Shown: positions 20,578-31,508 of the stretch, piece after piece
How positions within the stretch are numbered: the stretch's first letter is position 1
Layout: the number at the start of each line of letters is the position of its first letter
NCBI GenBank assembly: GCA_019059635.1
Contig: JAGVRJ010000006.1
Location: 434,001 to 498,000, forward strand
Length of the DNA stretch: 64,000 bases
Origin: Proales similis
Lineage: Eukaryota; Rotifera; Eurotatoria; Ploima; Proalidae
Direction of reading: 5' to 3'
Notes under the pieces: model-generated
The model's input: only the letters and a program-made list of their open reading frames with translations
Told to the model about the DNA's origin: nothing
Databases searched by the model: none
Program-made: the position numbers and the translations under genes

Positions 20578-21999
20578 CTAACCGTAAGCTAAAATACCCT
20601 TGTCTGAAGAATGGTTCCATGGCACCGGGAAGTAAGCTGCGTGAACTAAATTCTTCGTTTCTGGCTGAATAAATGCCGGCACAAGGGAAGGAGGCGAAAG
20701 TCGCGGGCCTGGCCTGGCAAAAGTGAATTCGATCGGTTCATTTTTGCTAACTGAACATTTAACAGCGAAAATCGTTGCGTTGGATACTGAATCGACCGTG
20801 TTGAATTGATTAGAAGCGGTTTGAGTCGAATATTTAGTTTGGGCCGAGTGACGCAGTGCCAGCATACAGCTGGAGACCAGCCAGGCGGATAGTGTAACAT
20901 ACAGAAGCGTAAATGAGCAAATCGCCATCGCCTGAGCGACCAGTTTTCCGATATAAGCGATTTGCTGCTGAGAGAATTCGCCAGACGCCGAGAAGAGAGC
21001 TTCCAGATCACTGTAAGTGCATTGTCCCAGTTGAGAATTGACTTTTAACCGAGTAGTGCTATTCGATTGGTTGGTTATATGCAACACAAAATGCAAGCAA
21101 AGCGGGCAGCACTCACTGTTCGGTCAGGTGGTCGGCGAAATGCCAGAACTCGCTTTGGCTCACGTGCAAATTCCAATCCTGATTGCAGGTTTAATTGTTC
21201 GACATCAATCGAATCGAAAGTCACAAGTAGCGTCTAACTTACCAGTTTCTTTAGGAAAGCCCTTTCCAGCTTGTTTACCTGAGCCGTGCTCAATTGAGCA
21301 GCTGAGGCCCATTCGTCGTTGTAAATCTCTTCTTGCTCTCCCTCGTCGACGAGGTATTTACCCGCAAGCACCTACCACCAAAGCGGTTTAGTGACGAATC
21401 ACAAAGACAAACCAAACGCACATACGATTGCGATTAAGCAGAGTTCGGAAGATGACATTTGGTCAGAAACGTGTGTCAGGCAGCCGAGACGAGAACTGGA
21501 GGCGGCCAGTCGCAGTTGGTATCGTTTTATGTATAACAGAGCGAGTACAAGTGTGTAAGGAGAAATGGCCTTCTTGCGTGACATCTCGAACACGAAAGCC
21601 AAATCTTCGACGATGAAACTGTCGTTGGTCACATTTTTGGTCAGTTCGCCGACCGTGTCTGAAGCAAATCAAACCGATTTAGGTGCAAGCAAGGACTAAC
21701 AGACAGCTTCGAGTAGAATTACCGATTAAAGAAGCGGGCAGGTGACAGAGGGTGCCAAGGCTGTGCTCGCCAACTTGGCTCTCGCCTTCATCGTCGTCGT
21801 CGTCATCATTATTTACAAAACCGAAAGGGTCCTCCTGTTGATCGTAGTCGTGCTCGAATTCATTCAATTGGTTCATGAACAAATTTCGGTGAAGTTGTCG
21901 CCGAGCATGGTCCGGCTTGTTTAGTAGCGGTTTGAAAATGTTTAGTCGCATTGTTGAAGAATGAATTGCGAAACTGCGATGGCGGCACTGCAACAACAA
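20578..21999 (-). CDS. CNPPD1-like cyclin-fold membrane protein
   Basis: Five exons: 20578-21010, 21117-21178, 21243-21371, 21426-21658, and 21723-21999 (or from the second Met at 21951), 361-377 aa. The core matches the cyclin Pas1/PHO80-type protein CNPPD1: ISPYTLVLALLYIKR, then SSSELCLIAIV, LAGKYLVDEGEQEEIYNDEW, LSTAQVNKLERAFLKKLDWNL and SEFWHFADHL. The C-terminal part has a hydrophobic segment (AMAICSFTLLYVTLSAWLV), as expected for this family. Its molecular role is poorly known; cyclin-dependent kinase binding is inferred from the fold. The N-terminus has a run of Asp residues. Divergent from the coiled-coil gene, with about 350-400 bp between starts. Confidence 0.85.
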
Positions 22000-22351
22000 G
22001 CTTGCTCATCATAAAAATGCGAGCAATCGCTTGCCTCTCATTAACTATGCACTGCATAAGTTGCCATTCAAACAAGTATTATTCAATCTTTATATTCAGC
22101 ATATATTCAGCAGCAGCTCTGATTCTCAACAAACTGCGAGCAGCGAGCCCAGAAAGCTATCCAATCCGAGTGCTCTGTTGATTAGATGAATATTCATCTC
22201 GAGTAAAATGCAACGACCAGTCGATCTGCACTTTTGCCAAGTTTGTTTGGCAACTTGCACGCATGTCTCTAATAGCAACTGGCACGACTCTGAAAGAATG
22301 CAAATTTGAGCTGGCCAGCACAACCTGTCCCCGCACCAGATCGCCTCTAAA

Positions 22352-23147
22352 ATGGCCAGTGTTGAAAAGGGCGGCCCCGCATCTTCTGACCCGCTTGAAA
22401 AAATAATTCTCCTTCAGCAGACCACCATAGTCAGACTTAAAGAGGAGGTAATTGCTCATAGTGCATAGTGCTTATCTTAGTCAAAAACAAACGTCTGATT
22501 TTCGACGTGTCTCTTTTCAAGCTCAGCAAACGGTCCCAGAACGTGACAAGGGAAGGCTATGAGCAGTGCATCAATCAACTTGAGGTATTTCCTCGTCTTT
22601 TTAGTCACGATTTGATCAAGAATATAGAATAAAAGAACATTAAAACACCAGAACGAACGCTACGAACATGCCAAGACAAAGATAAAGCTATGCGACGCCG
22701 AAGAGCTGAATAGAAAACTGAAACAAGAGATGAGCTTTCTGAAAGAAGAACTCGATAAAGAACGAGGCGCTCACTACAGAGTGTAAGTAGCACCTTGTCT
22801 CGCTTCTTCAAATAGTCCAGCCTTCAAATGTTCTTCAAACGCAGACTCGAGTTTTTGAAAAGCAAAGCGGTCAACGAGAGCAACAAAAATGTTGATCTCA
22901 TTACCAAACTCGCAGGTAATAGAGGCCTTTTGCTTGAGCAGACCTTAATTTCAACTAACTGATTTAATAAGAGTCAGAGATAAAATACAATGACGCGATT
23001 GTAAAGAACAATGAGAAAGAGCGGCAGTTTGTTCAATTGAGAAAGCAGTTCAAACAAAAAGAGAACGCATTTGAAAGTCAACTGAAGGAGGCCAATTTGA
23101 AAATAGAACAGGACAAATACTTGGCCAAGCTGATAAAAGAAAGCTAA
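22352..23147 (+). CDS. Coiled-coil protein, 178 aa, no recognised family
   Basis: Five exons (22352-22447, 22522-22584, 22652-22782, 22845-22915, 22972-23147; 537 nt) join with perfect phase. No single open frame covers it, so a simple frame scan would miss it. The protein is almost wholly alpha-helical coiled coil, rich in Lys, Glu, Gln and Asn: LEKIILLQQTTIVRLKEE, ELNRKLKQEMSFLKEELDKE, and LRKQFKQKENAFESQLKEA. There is no signal peptide or other domain. A centrosomal, cilium or spindle role is possible, but nothing in the sequence settles it. Every exon gives continuous heptads, which supports the model. Confidence 0.8.
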
Positions 23148-23412
23148 ATTTAGAGCGTTTGGCGTTGGCTCTTTAGCCTTTTTTCGAAGAGCAATCGTCT
23201 GATGAATTGTACATTCCTTTTCCTTATCCTCGCCCAAACGAATGCAAATAAAGCAATTTCTTTTTAAGATGTGCACTTTTTGCGTCAGTTTTTAATTCAA
23301 AATTTGGAAAATAGACTAAACATAGAAGTACAAGCAAACAAACGAAAGCGATTTTTAATGTTGCCGACAAATAAAGGAAATGAAGAGAAGACACTGTTGG
23401 TCGACGGCTGGT

Positions 23413-25422
23413 CTAGTCCACTCTGACCCGGTACAAGTTGGCGAGAACCTTTTTGAAATCGCCGACTAGCTGAGCAAACGTTGGCCGATTGCGCTTGTTC
23501 GCTTCCCAGCATTTGTACATGATGCTGTAGACCTCGTCTGGACACAGCGGCGGCTTTTCAAGTCGATGGCCGTTTTCTAGCTTGAGTAGAAGCATGGGAA
23601 TGTCTACGCCTTGATAGGGACGGCAACCGTAACTGGTCGCCTCCCAGCAAGTTATTCCAAAGCTCCACACGTCCGACTTTTCGTCAAACTTCGACTGCGA
23701 GATCGCGTCCGGTGGATACCATTTGAGTGGCCATTTGCCCTGCGACTGTGTCTCGTAGTATCTGTTCTCGTCCATTCGTCTGGACATGCCAAAGTCGCTG
23801 ACCTTGGCCACGTCCTCAGACACGAGCAGAACATTTCTGGCTGCCAGGTCGCGATGCACCAGGTTCTTAGAGGCGAGATAGCGCATAGCGACGGCCACCT
23901 GATAGCAGAACGTCACGATCCTCGACATGGGCACTTTGTTCTTACTGGCTCTGAGATACTTGTGCAGCGGGCCGAGTCTGGCCAGCTCAAGCACAATCAT
24001 TATGGAGCCGTTGGGATGAAAGCACATGCCGATGAATTTGATTATATGCGCGTTGTTGAGCGACTTCATGAGCTCGGCCTCCTGAGTGATCTCTCGCTTG
24101 CTCTCGTCAGTGTCAAGGTTGAGCTGCTTGATGGCCACAGGGACCTCTTGGGCGCCTGCCACTCGAGGCTTGTACGTGCCTCGATAGACCGAGCCGAAGC
24201 AGCCAGAGCCGAGCTTGTCGTACGCCACCAAGTCTTTCAGGTCAATCGCGTACGAGGACAGTGTTTCGTAGTCGTAGATTTCTTCGTTCTCGAACAACGG
24301 CCGTTTGTCTTTTGGGATGCTCTGCAGGTCATTTATGTCATTCGAGTTGTTCTGGGGCTCGTCGTCCATGTAGGGCTCGGCTGCGTTTCTGTGCGAGCCA
24401 CTGCTCGTTTCTTCGATTAAACCGGGCTGGCCGGACACAGTGTTCATTATTGCCTCGTACATTTGGTTCGAGTCGTAGACTCCCTGATGATCAAGGATGA
24501 AGCCCGAGTTCGGCTTGTTTTCCATTCGTTTCGTCTGTGTGCTAGCACTCGATCGCATTGCCAACTGATTAAGCCAATTTTGATCGAAACGAGCTGGAAG
24601 CTGAAGCAAGGGAATTCTCAGCACGTTGGGCAGGCCGTCTGCACACCGGTGATAGTAGTCTACGAGCTGAGTGATCGAGTCAAACTCAATGCCTCCGTCC
24701 AGACAGTACTTGGGCTCATTCTGATCGTGCTGGCTTGACTTTATCCTGTAATGCTTTATCTCGTTGTTGAAACACAAGCTTATTTTATACTCCAGATCGT
24801 TTCGGTCTCTTTTACATCCACGCACCACAAACTTGCCGTTGGTGAGGCCCGAACGACGCAAGAGATCGTTGGCTTCCTCTCGACTCAGATCGCTGCGGTA
24901 CCAAGGCTGCGAAAAGTGAAGACGCTTAAGCACAATGCGCTCGTACTTGTAGCGGTATCGGCCTCTTGCTTCTATGAGCTGTTGACTGAACTGAGCCGGA
25001 CTGAGATGCTGCATTCGCTTGAGGCATTGGTTTATCTCGTCCTCGACGAGTTTGTAAAGCTCTGCGTAGTTAATGAACAGATAATAGATTGGCTGGGTGC
25101 CCCTGGGACGATCGCAGGGCACGCTGGGCTTCGCTATGAGTCCGTCAAGCTCGCCTTGGTGGTGTCGAATCAGCTCGACCGGACCGGGGAATTTGCGGCC
25201 TTTGTCGATTTTGACCGTGCCGTCTTCCTGTCTGTCTATCTTGTAATGATGAATGCGATTGTCGTAGCAAATCGACAGAGCATACGAGCCCGCCTCGATG
25301 ACCTGTTCGCGTAGAAGAAAGAGGCCGTCCAGTCGGCCTCGATTATCCAGTATCTTGTTGGCCTCCTCGCGCAACAGCCGCCCGTAATAGTAGGGCATGT
25401 GAGTCGGCGCTGTGAAACTCAT
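23413..25422 (-). CDS. Syk/ZAP-70-type tyrosine kinase (SH2-SH2-kinase), intronless
   Basis: 669 aa in one exon, starting at the Met of MSFTAPTHMPYYYGRL. An upstream in-frame Met at 25599 would translate a CA repeat and is unlikely. The tandem SH2 domains lie at about 10-105 (FLLREQ phosphotyrosine pocket) and about 172-265 (FVVRGC), with a helical interdomain of about 65 residues and no ankyrin repeats, so it is Syk-like rather than SHARK-like. A disordered linker has tyrosines (EPYMDDEP, EEIYDYETL). The kinase (about 397-655) has LGSGCFGSVYRG, VAIKQL, HRDLAARNVLL, DFGMS, paired activation-loop tyrosines (DENRYYETQ) and KWYPPDAI. The family binds doubly phosphorylated ITAMs and phosphorylates Vav, PLC-gamma and others. 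It is divergent from Vav. Confidence 0.95.
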   Translation of the reverse strand: MSFTAPTHMPYYYGRLLREEANKILDNRGRLDGLFLLREQVIEAGSYALSICYDNRIHHYKIDRQEDGTVKIDKGRKFPGPVELIRHHQGELDGLIAKPSVPCDRPRGTQPIYYLFINYAELYKLVEDEINQCLKRMQHLSPAQFSQQLIEARGRYRYKYERIVLKRLHFSQPWYRSDLSREEANDLLRRSGLTNGKFVVRGCKRDRNDLEYKISLCFNNEIKHYRIKSSQHDQNEPKYCLDGGIEFDSITQLVDYYHRCADGLPNVLRIPLLQLPARFDQNWLNQLAMRSSASTQTKRMENKPNSGFILDHQGVYDSNQMYEAIMNTVSGQPGLIEETSSGSHRNAAEPYMDDEPQNNSNDINDLQSIPKDKRPLFENEEIYDYETLSSYAIDLKDLVAYDKLGSGCFGSVYRGTYKPRVAGAQEVPVAIKQLNLDTDESKREITQEAELMKSLNNAHIIKFIGMCFHPNGSIMIVLELARLGPLHKYLRASKNKVPMSRIVTFCYQVAVAMRYLASKNLVHRDLAARNVLLVSEDVAKVSDFGMSRRMDENRYYETQSQGKWPLKWYPPDAISQSKFDEKSDVWSFGITCWEATSYGCRPYQGVDIPMLLLKLENGHRLEKPPLCPDEVYSIMYKCWEANKRNRPTFAQLVGDFKKVLANLYRVRVD

Positions 25423-27624
25423 TTGTGTGTCTCTTTTTTCTTTATCGAGCGCGCGCACCAACACACGCACACGTTCACGGACGACTTTAAGAAAAGTTTG
25501 CACACACACACACACACAACTGGTGATTGACTTATGCGCGAAATCGATTGTAACAGGAGCCAGTGAGGCACTTAATTGCACCGTGACGTGAACAAACAAA
25601 CCAAAGAGCTTGAGAATAACCCAACCAAGGCAACCAGAAACTGCTCAGAGAAAGGAAAATGTAAACGAGCCGTTCGACATAATTCACTCTCTGTTGCTTG
25701 CCGTTAGTGTTGGATTCAGCGAGAAAACAAACAGAGGCAGCTAAACGTGGGCAGTGGCAGCAGTTGCGGCGCTTGAAATTCTGAACAGCGTTGGAGAGCG
25801 TTGTTGTTCAGCGCCCGGACACAGAGAACCAAGACTTTTGGACAAACTTGAAAATTTTGTCCTCTGGATGAATTTTGGATGAAACCACGACTCTTTCGAA
25901 TTGGCGACTTGAAAAGAACGAAAGCGCACGATGAGCGCAATGATCACCACAATGATGATTATTTGTTTGACCGACACGTACAGTCCGCTACGACCTCAAA
26001 TTGGCCGCCTAATCCGGCCTTTGACCCTTCGTTTGCTTACAATCTTGTTCAGCCTATTCACGTCGCTATCATCGGCCTGCCTGCTTGCCCTCTGTGGCCT
26101 TTTCGTTACCTCTCGCTTGCTCTAATCAAATATTGCGGCCTCCGGCCGTTCGTTGCGCAAACATGTTTTTCCTTACCTCTACCCCCTCCCCCTCCAATCG
26201 AGTTGAATTAGCTTGGATTAGATAATCGTGCCTTTTTGGCTTTATTCTTCCGCCGTTCATTGCTATTTTATTTCAAGGCTTGCGTTGACAATCTACTCGG
26301 ATCTTGTCCGACCCTCCTGGCCCCACAATCTGAGCGCATTGCTCTCTTTTATACAGCCATGGCTAGATTAGTACCAGAGAACTATGGATAAGAAATCATG
26401 AGAGCATTTCGGATCAATTCTCTAAATCCAAGGCCAACGAGCAGATTTGTTCCGAGGCAGGGATCAGCCGAACGAGATTTGAATAAAATTCTGCAAACGT
26501 CGTTTAGACTTATCTCTCGGCGACTAATTGCTTTCGTTTGGTGGACTGAGAAACACGCTGACGGTGTTGCATGCCGCCCGACTGAAGCCCGAGTAGACTC
26601 GAATCGCGAAGGGCTTCTGGAAATAATCTTGCTAGGCGGTGGCCTATTGGCTATTTTGGTGCTGAAGCACACAAAAGTGATGAAACTTCAATTCATTGCA
26701 ACAAAATCCAGACCGGCTTGTCTGGTGGCTGGCTTGAGAGAGAGTAAATTGCATGATGCTGCTAAGAGAAGTAAACAACGAAGCCTTTTGTTGATGCGGC
26801 GCAATCAAGAAAATCGTTGAAACTTTGTATGAACGATAACTATTCAGGCCGGTAGGATGTGAGCCGGCTTTCATTCCGACAGACGCCGAAACGAGTTGTT
26901 TAGCAAGTCCAGAGCGCAGCAGCAAATGCACAAGGAACGATTAATTAAAGTGATTAATCACTCGCCCAAAGCCGGTGGTTGTTCTCATTAGTTTATAACC
27001 AGCCGTGCCAGCATGAGGAGTGAGTCTTATCGATTCACTCGGTTCATCAGGATTATCTTGGCAGTTCGAAATGAACTTGAATCTGGGCAAAGTATAGAAA
27101 GGCCTCGTGGGAGATGCGACATGCAGCGATGTTTGGGAGTGGCTCTTAATCCGCCTCGTTTCAAGTCAGATCTGATCTGCTCTCCTCTCTCTCTCTAGCT
27201 GCCTTATTATGATTATTTATTCAAGTGTGCATTCTAGTTTGTCCGAAGGGCAATGATTCATTTCGGCTACATTCGAGCGCTAACCAGCAGCTCATTGACT
27301 CAAAACATCATCATCGTTGGGCTTCGCAGTCTCCTCCTATTCATGTCTCCTGCGCATTCACATCGTTTAGGCTGTGTGTGTGTGTGTACGCGCCGACCGA
27401 GCAGGCCGACGCTTTAGTCGTTCGTCTTGGTTGTCATCACACTATATTAAATTGCATGTCGTGCTCTCGTTTATTGAGGGCGGCCTAGATCAGACAATCT
27501 AGAGGCAAATGTTTGAATAGGCGAGTGAAAGATATGCGCCACAGACGCGCGCGCACTTTGCGTCTGTGCGATTAATGAGCAAAGTGGCAAAAAGGACGAC
27601 GACGACGATGAGGAGGCGGGCACG
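25423..27624. promoter_or_regulatory. Spacer between the divergent Syk and Vav genes
   Basis: About 2.2 kb. CA repeat at about 25501-25517 and GTGTGT run near 27371-27387. A purine-rich CGACGACGACGATGAGG run lies just before the Vav exon at 27625. Open frames here (for example 26398-26820, plus) show no family resemblance. Shared control is inferred from layout. Confidence 0.35.
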
Positions 27625-30580
27625 ATGGCCAAGTGTTTAGTGGTGGCCGTAAGTAGCGATGGAGGTTAGTTGCTGGGTCGCGTCGGTCTCCTGCCTCATT
27701 AAGATATGCGTCTATTCACATCGGCCGAGAGCCAAAGACAATTGAAGGCCATTTATTTTTGTTGTCTCTTAGAAGAAGAAGCATAGCATGCAAGAGAAGG
27801 ACGACACGGACTGGCTCGAGTGTGCCCGTTGGCTTCAAAAGGCCCAGTGCTTGCCTATTTCACTGCAGCACAGGCTTCAAATGCGGCAGCTGCAACTCGG
27901 CGAGCTTGCAAACGCGCTGCGAGACGGCGAGATCCTTTGCACTCTGGCCTTGTGTCTGATGCCAGGCTGTATCGACTCGACTCTGATCAACCATCGCGCC
28001 CAGATGAGCCAGCTGCTCTGTCTGGCCAACATCCGACTCTTTCTGGACGCCCTCCGCTCGCCGCATTATTTCGCAATGAAGGAGAACGAACTGTTCAACG
28101 AGAACATGCTCTACGACTTGACCAATCTGGCTCGAGTGATTCAGACGCTGAGCACGCTCTCCAAGCATCCGGCCAGCGTCCAACGGCTCGGCTGTAGCGG
28201 CTTCACAATCGGCGGCGGAGGCGAATCGCGACTAGACGAGGAGAGCGCTGATCCTAACGACGACAAGTACTTCAACGTGATACCCACCGAACTCGACTCG
28301 GCTGAATCGCAGTACACCGACGAGTCCTTTCTGTTCAGTGCGTTGACCGATTACCCGATCGGAGTTAAAATGGACACCAACAACGCCTACCAGCGTCTCA
28401 TTCAGCCGAGTGGACCGGCTCCGCTCAAGCGCGACTTTGTGATGCGCGAGATCCTCAACACCGAAGACAATTTTGTGAACGCCCTTCGCACCCTCATGAG
28501 CGACTTCCTCAGTCCATTGTCACGAGTGCTGAACGAGACCGACCGCAAGCTGATCTGTGTCAATGTCGACTCTTTGATCGATCTTCACTCGCGCCTCTAC
28601 GAAACGCTGTTCAACGCCTGCAAAGGCAAGCAGGGCCGCACCCAGCGCATTTGTGCCGTCTTTGACAATTTCAAAATCGAACTCATGAGCACCTACGCCG
28701 AGTACTTTGCCTGCATTGACGCCTCGCTGGCCAGATGCGAGCAGCTCTGCAACTGCTCAATGAACCAGTTCAACGAACGAGAGCACCAGTACGTAGTCGA
28801 CTTCAGACGGCAGCTGAAGGAGTGCTGCGAGGCGAGCGAACGAGGCAACTTCAAGCTCACCGATCTTCTTCGTCTTCCTTATCAGCGAGTGCTCAAGTAC
28901 CATCTATTGTTCAGCGAACTGCTCAAGCAAACCGACACCGAGCACATGGCCAAGTCGGCCATCCAGAAGACTCGCGATCACATGTGCGAGCTGGGCAACT
29001 ACTTGAACGAGTGTCAGCGTGACAAGGAGAATCTGCGTCGCATCGAACAGCTCAAGAAGCATTTCGATGGCTGCAGCACCGAAGAGCTCGGCCACTACAT
29101 AAAGGACGACAAGTTCCGCATCCGCTCTTTGGACGCCGGCGAACGCCTCGCTCGCACACGCACGTTTTTCCTGTTCGAAAAGGCGCTGGTCGTATGCAAA
29201 CTCAAAGGTACTGTCTACCATTGCAAGGACGTGATTTCAATGAGCGACTTTGAAATTCGCGACTCAATATCGGAGTCTACTGCGTCAATGTCGTCTCTAT
29301 CGCTCGCCTCCAACATAAAGCATTCGATCATATCGAACCTGTTCGCCGACTCGGCTGCGTCTGGCAGCTCCACGTCCAGCGGTTCGATGAGCAACACACT
29401 CGAGCTGGTTAATGCCGACCAGTCAAAGCGCTTTCAAATCCTATTCAAAAATCGAGAGCAGCAACGCGCCTGGAAGCAGGCACTGGTCACTGCTCGAGAA
29501 GCCACTCGGCCCGCATCCGAACGAGTCCATCATCACCTCTTTGGTCTGGAGGACTTCAAACGCGAGCTCGTCGAATGTTTCGTTTGCGAAAAATTCCTTC
29601 TCGGCCTCTTCTTTCAGGGCTACAAGTGTCACTTGTGCTCCAAGTGCGCCCACAGGCAATGCTTGTCTCGAATTACATGCGACTGCAGCGGAATGAATCG
29701 GCTGCCGCCGGCGCCGCCAATGCCCAGCAAGCCATCACTGGAAAGATCTGTTTCGTTCAACTCGAGCTCGAGTTACACTGTTCGAGCAATGTACCGCTAC
29801 GACGGAAGACCTCCGCCGCCCGAGTCGCCAGCGCTCTTGTTCGAGTTGGCCGATCGAATTCAAGTAACCGATGACGACGACGACGAATGGTGGAAGGGCT
29901 TCGTGCTCAACAGCGAGCACCAGACTGAAGGCTACTTTCCGCGACGCTACGTTCGATCGCTGTCCAACTGTTCGTCGCACTCAAACGGTCGGCTGTCTCG
30001 TACGCCGAGCTCTCGCCACTCGCTCAGCGACTGCAGTTGGTTTGCATCCGTCGACCGCGCAATGGCCGATCTGATTCTGGGCCGCATTCCGAATCCGATC
30101 GATCGCACCATATTCATGGTTCGCTGCCGTCAGGAGGGCGGCCACGCCATCTCAATCAAATACAAAGGCAATGTGGACCACATAAAAATAAACGTCATGT
30201 TCAGAGCGGACCCGGACGATTCGTCCATTCAGAACACGCTGTTCTCAATTGACCAGCAGCAGAATTTCGACTCGATATTCTCGCTGGTCAGCTACTACAG
30301 AGTCAACTCGCTTCAGGAGAATTTCCCTCAGCTGGAGACCACACTTGGCGATCCGTTCAGAGAGCATCTGCCGCCGACTATCGGCGTGGCTGTGGCCAAA
30401 CACGACTACAACCCGCTGGCCAGTGCGGGCAGCAGCGGCGGCGAACAGCTCGAGCTCGTACGCTCGCAAAAATACTTCCTAATAAGCAAGGAGCCAAAAG
30501 GCTGGTGGCGTGTATTCAACTCGAACGGCCTGGTCGGCTTTGCTCCTGCCACATATTTAAGCGAAAGCAAACCAAACTAA
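27625..30580 (+). CDS. Vav guanine nucleotide exchange factor
   Basis: Rho/Rac GEF downstream of tyrosine kinases. The main exon is 27773-30580; the Met at 27788 gives 930 aa. An in-frame upstream exon 27625-27648 (MAKCLVVA, donor GTAAGT) could add an N-terminus. Domains: CH (about 8-125; WLECARWLQKAQCLP, MSQLLCLANIRLFL), acidic linker (YFNVIPTELDSAESQYTDE) with the autoinhibitory-type tyrosines, DH (about 212-400), PH (about 415-570), C1 zinc domain (about 581-632; HHLFGLEDF, ECFVCEKFLLGLFFQGYKC), SH3 (about 663-718), SH2 (about 751-850; FMVRCR), and SH3 (about 866-925). The complete vertebrate-like architecture is coded essentially without introns. It lies head to head with the Syk kinase, its known partner. 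Confidence 0.95.
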
Positions 30581-31508
30581 TCTGCTCTTACTTGTCTTTA
30601 TCCGGTGCTTGCATTATTTGAGTTTTATTCTTTCTTTCCGCCTCTCCGCAGCGCAAAATTAAAATCTTCAATTTATAATCGCCTGAGCCAGCATTCCAGC
30701 CGTTTTTTTTCTTCTTTTACTCTTTCACTCTTTTCTTTTTTAGCGACAAACTTTTCAAGTCTGAAACGGCACTTAAAAAGAATAAACAAAAACCAGCTCA
30801 GTCTTGATGCTGCTCAAGCAGCAGAGACGTTTGGGCGAACCGCCATCTGATCTAGGCTTTTGATTTCGGAAACGCTCAAGAAGGAAACCAGTCTCTTCGG
30901 CTGTTCTGCTTCCTCGGCCCAATTGAGATTATTCAGTAAGTCAGCTTTTGTTTCAACAGCCGACTCTGGAATTTGAATAGGAGCGGCATGAAGCTTTTAG
31001 TGAGAGGCAGGAGACTAGGCTCAGTAGAGAGAGAATTTCTCTCAAATAGAATGAATTTTAATTAAATCCATTGTTCCTTTTTACTGCGACTTGGGCGACT
31101 GCTGTGTTGTGAGAGTGCGAGCTGTTTGTTGCTTGCCGTCGATATGTTGTTGTTGTTGATGGTGGTGCTGGTTTTTCTTTGAATTTCGCGCCTCATATTC
31201 TTTTCAGATTTCTCTTTATTTAATTTTAGTCGCGAAAACAACGAGAGCCAACAAGTGAACGAGAGAAAAAGATTGTGCAAGAGAGAAAACACGAGTTCAA
31301 GGCGGAGGGCTAGGTATTTTGAGAATAAAGCGGTGGAACACAGCAGCCAGTTAAGTGCAAGACGCAAGCAACTTGATAGCAAAAAAGCAAGCAGGCAAGC
31401 ACAATAGTGGTGGTGGCATGCAAATGAGCTGATTCAATTAGGCGCATATTGAATAAAAGTCCTTTTACTTGTTCATTTCGTTTATATTCAAAGCCAGCCC
31501 AGAGGATT
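30581..31508. other. Vav 3' UTR and spacer, no gene seen
   Basis: About 930 bp, T-rich then AT-rich; AATAAA at about 30781 may end Vav. No coding frame supported on either strand. Confidence 0.35.

Noticed and set aside
22157-22459. 100-aa minus-strand frame
   Set aside because: Antisense to the first coiled-coil exon and its promoter; its composition follows from the opposite strand.
25423-25599. N-terminal extension of the Syk kinase from an upstream in-frame ATG
   Set aside because: It would translate a CA microsatellite into a Cys/Val run and lacks similarity; the Met at 25422 directly precedes the first SH2.
26398-26820. 140-aa plus-strand frame between Syk and Vav
   Set aside because: No domain or bias expected of coding sequence, and a comparable antisense frame occurs; probably chance.
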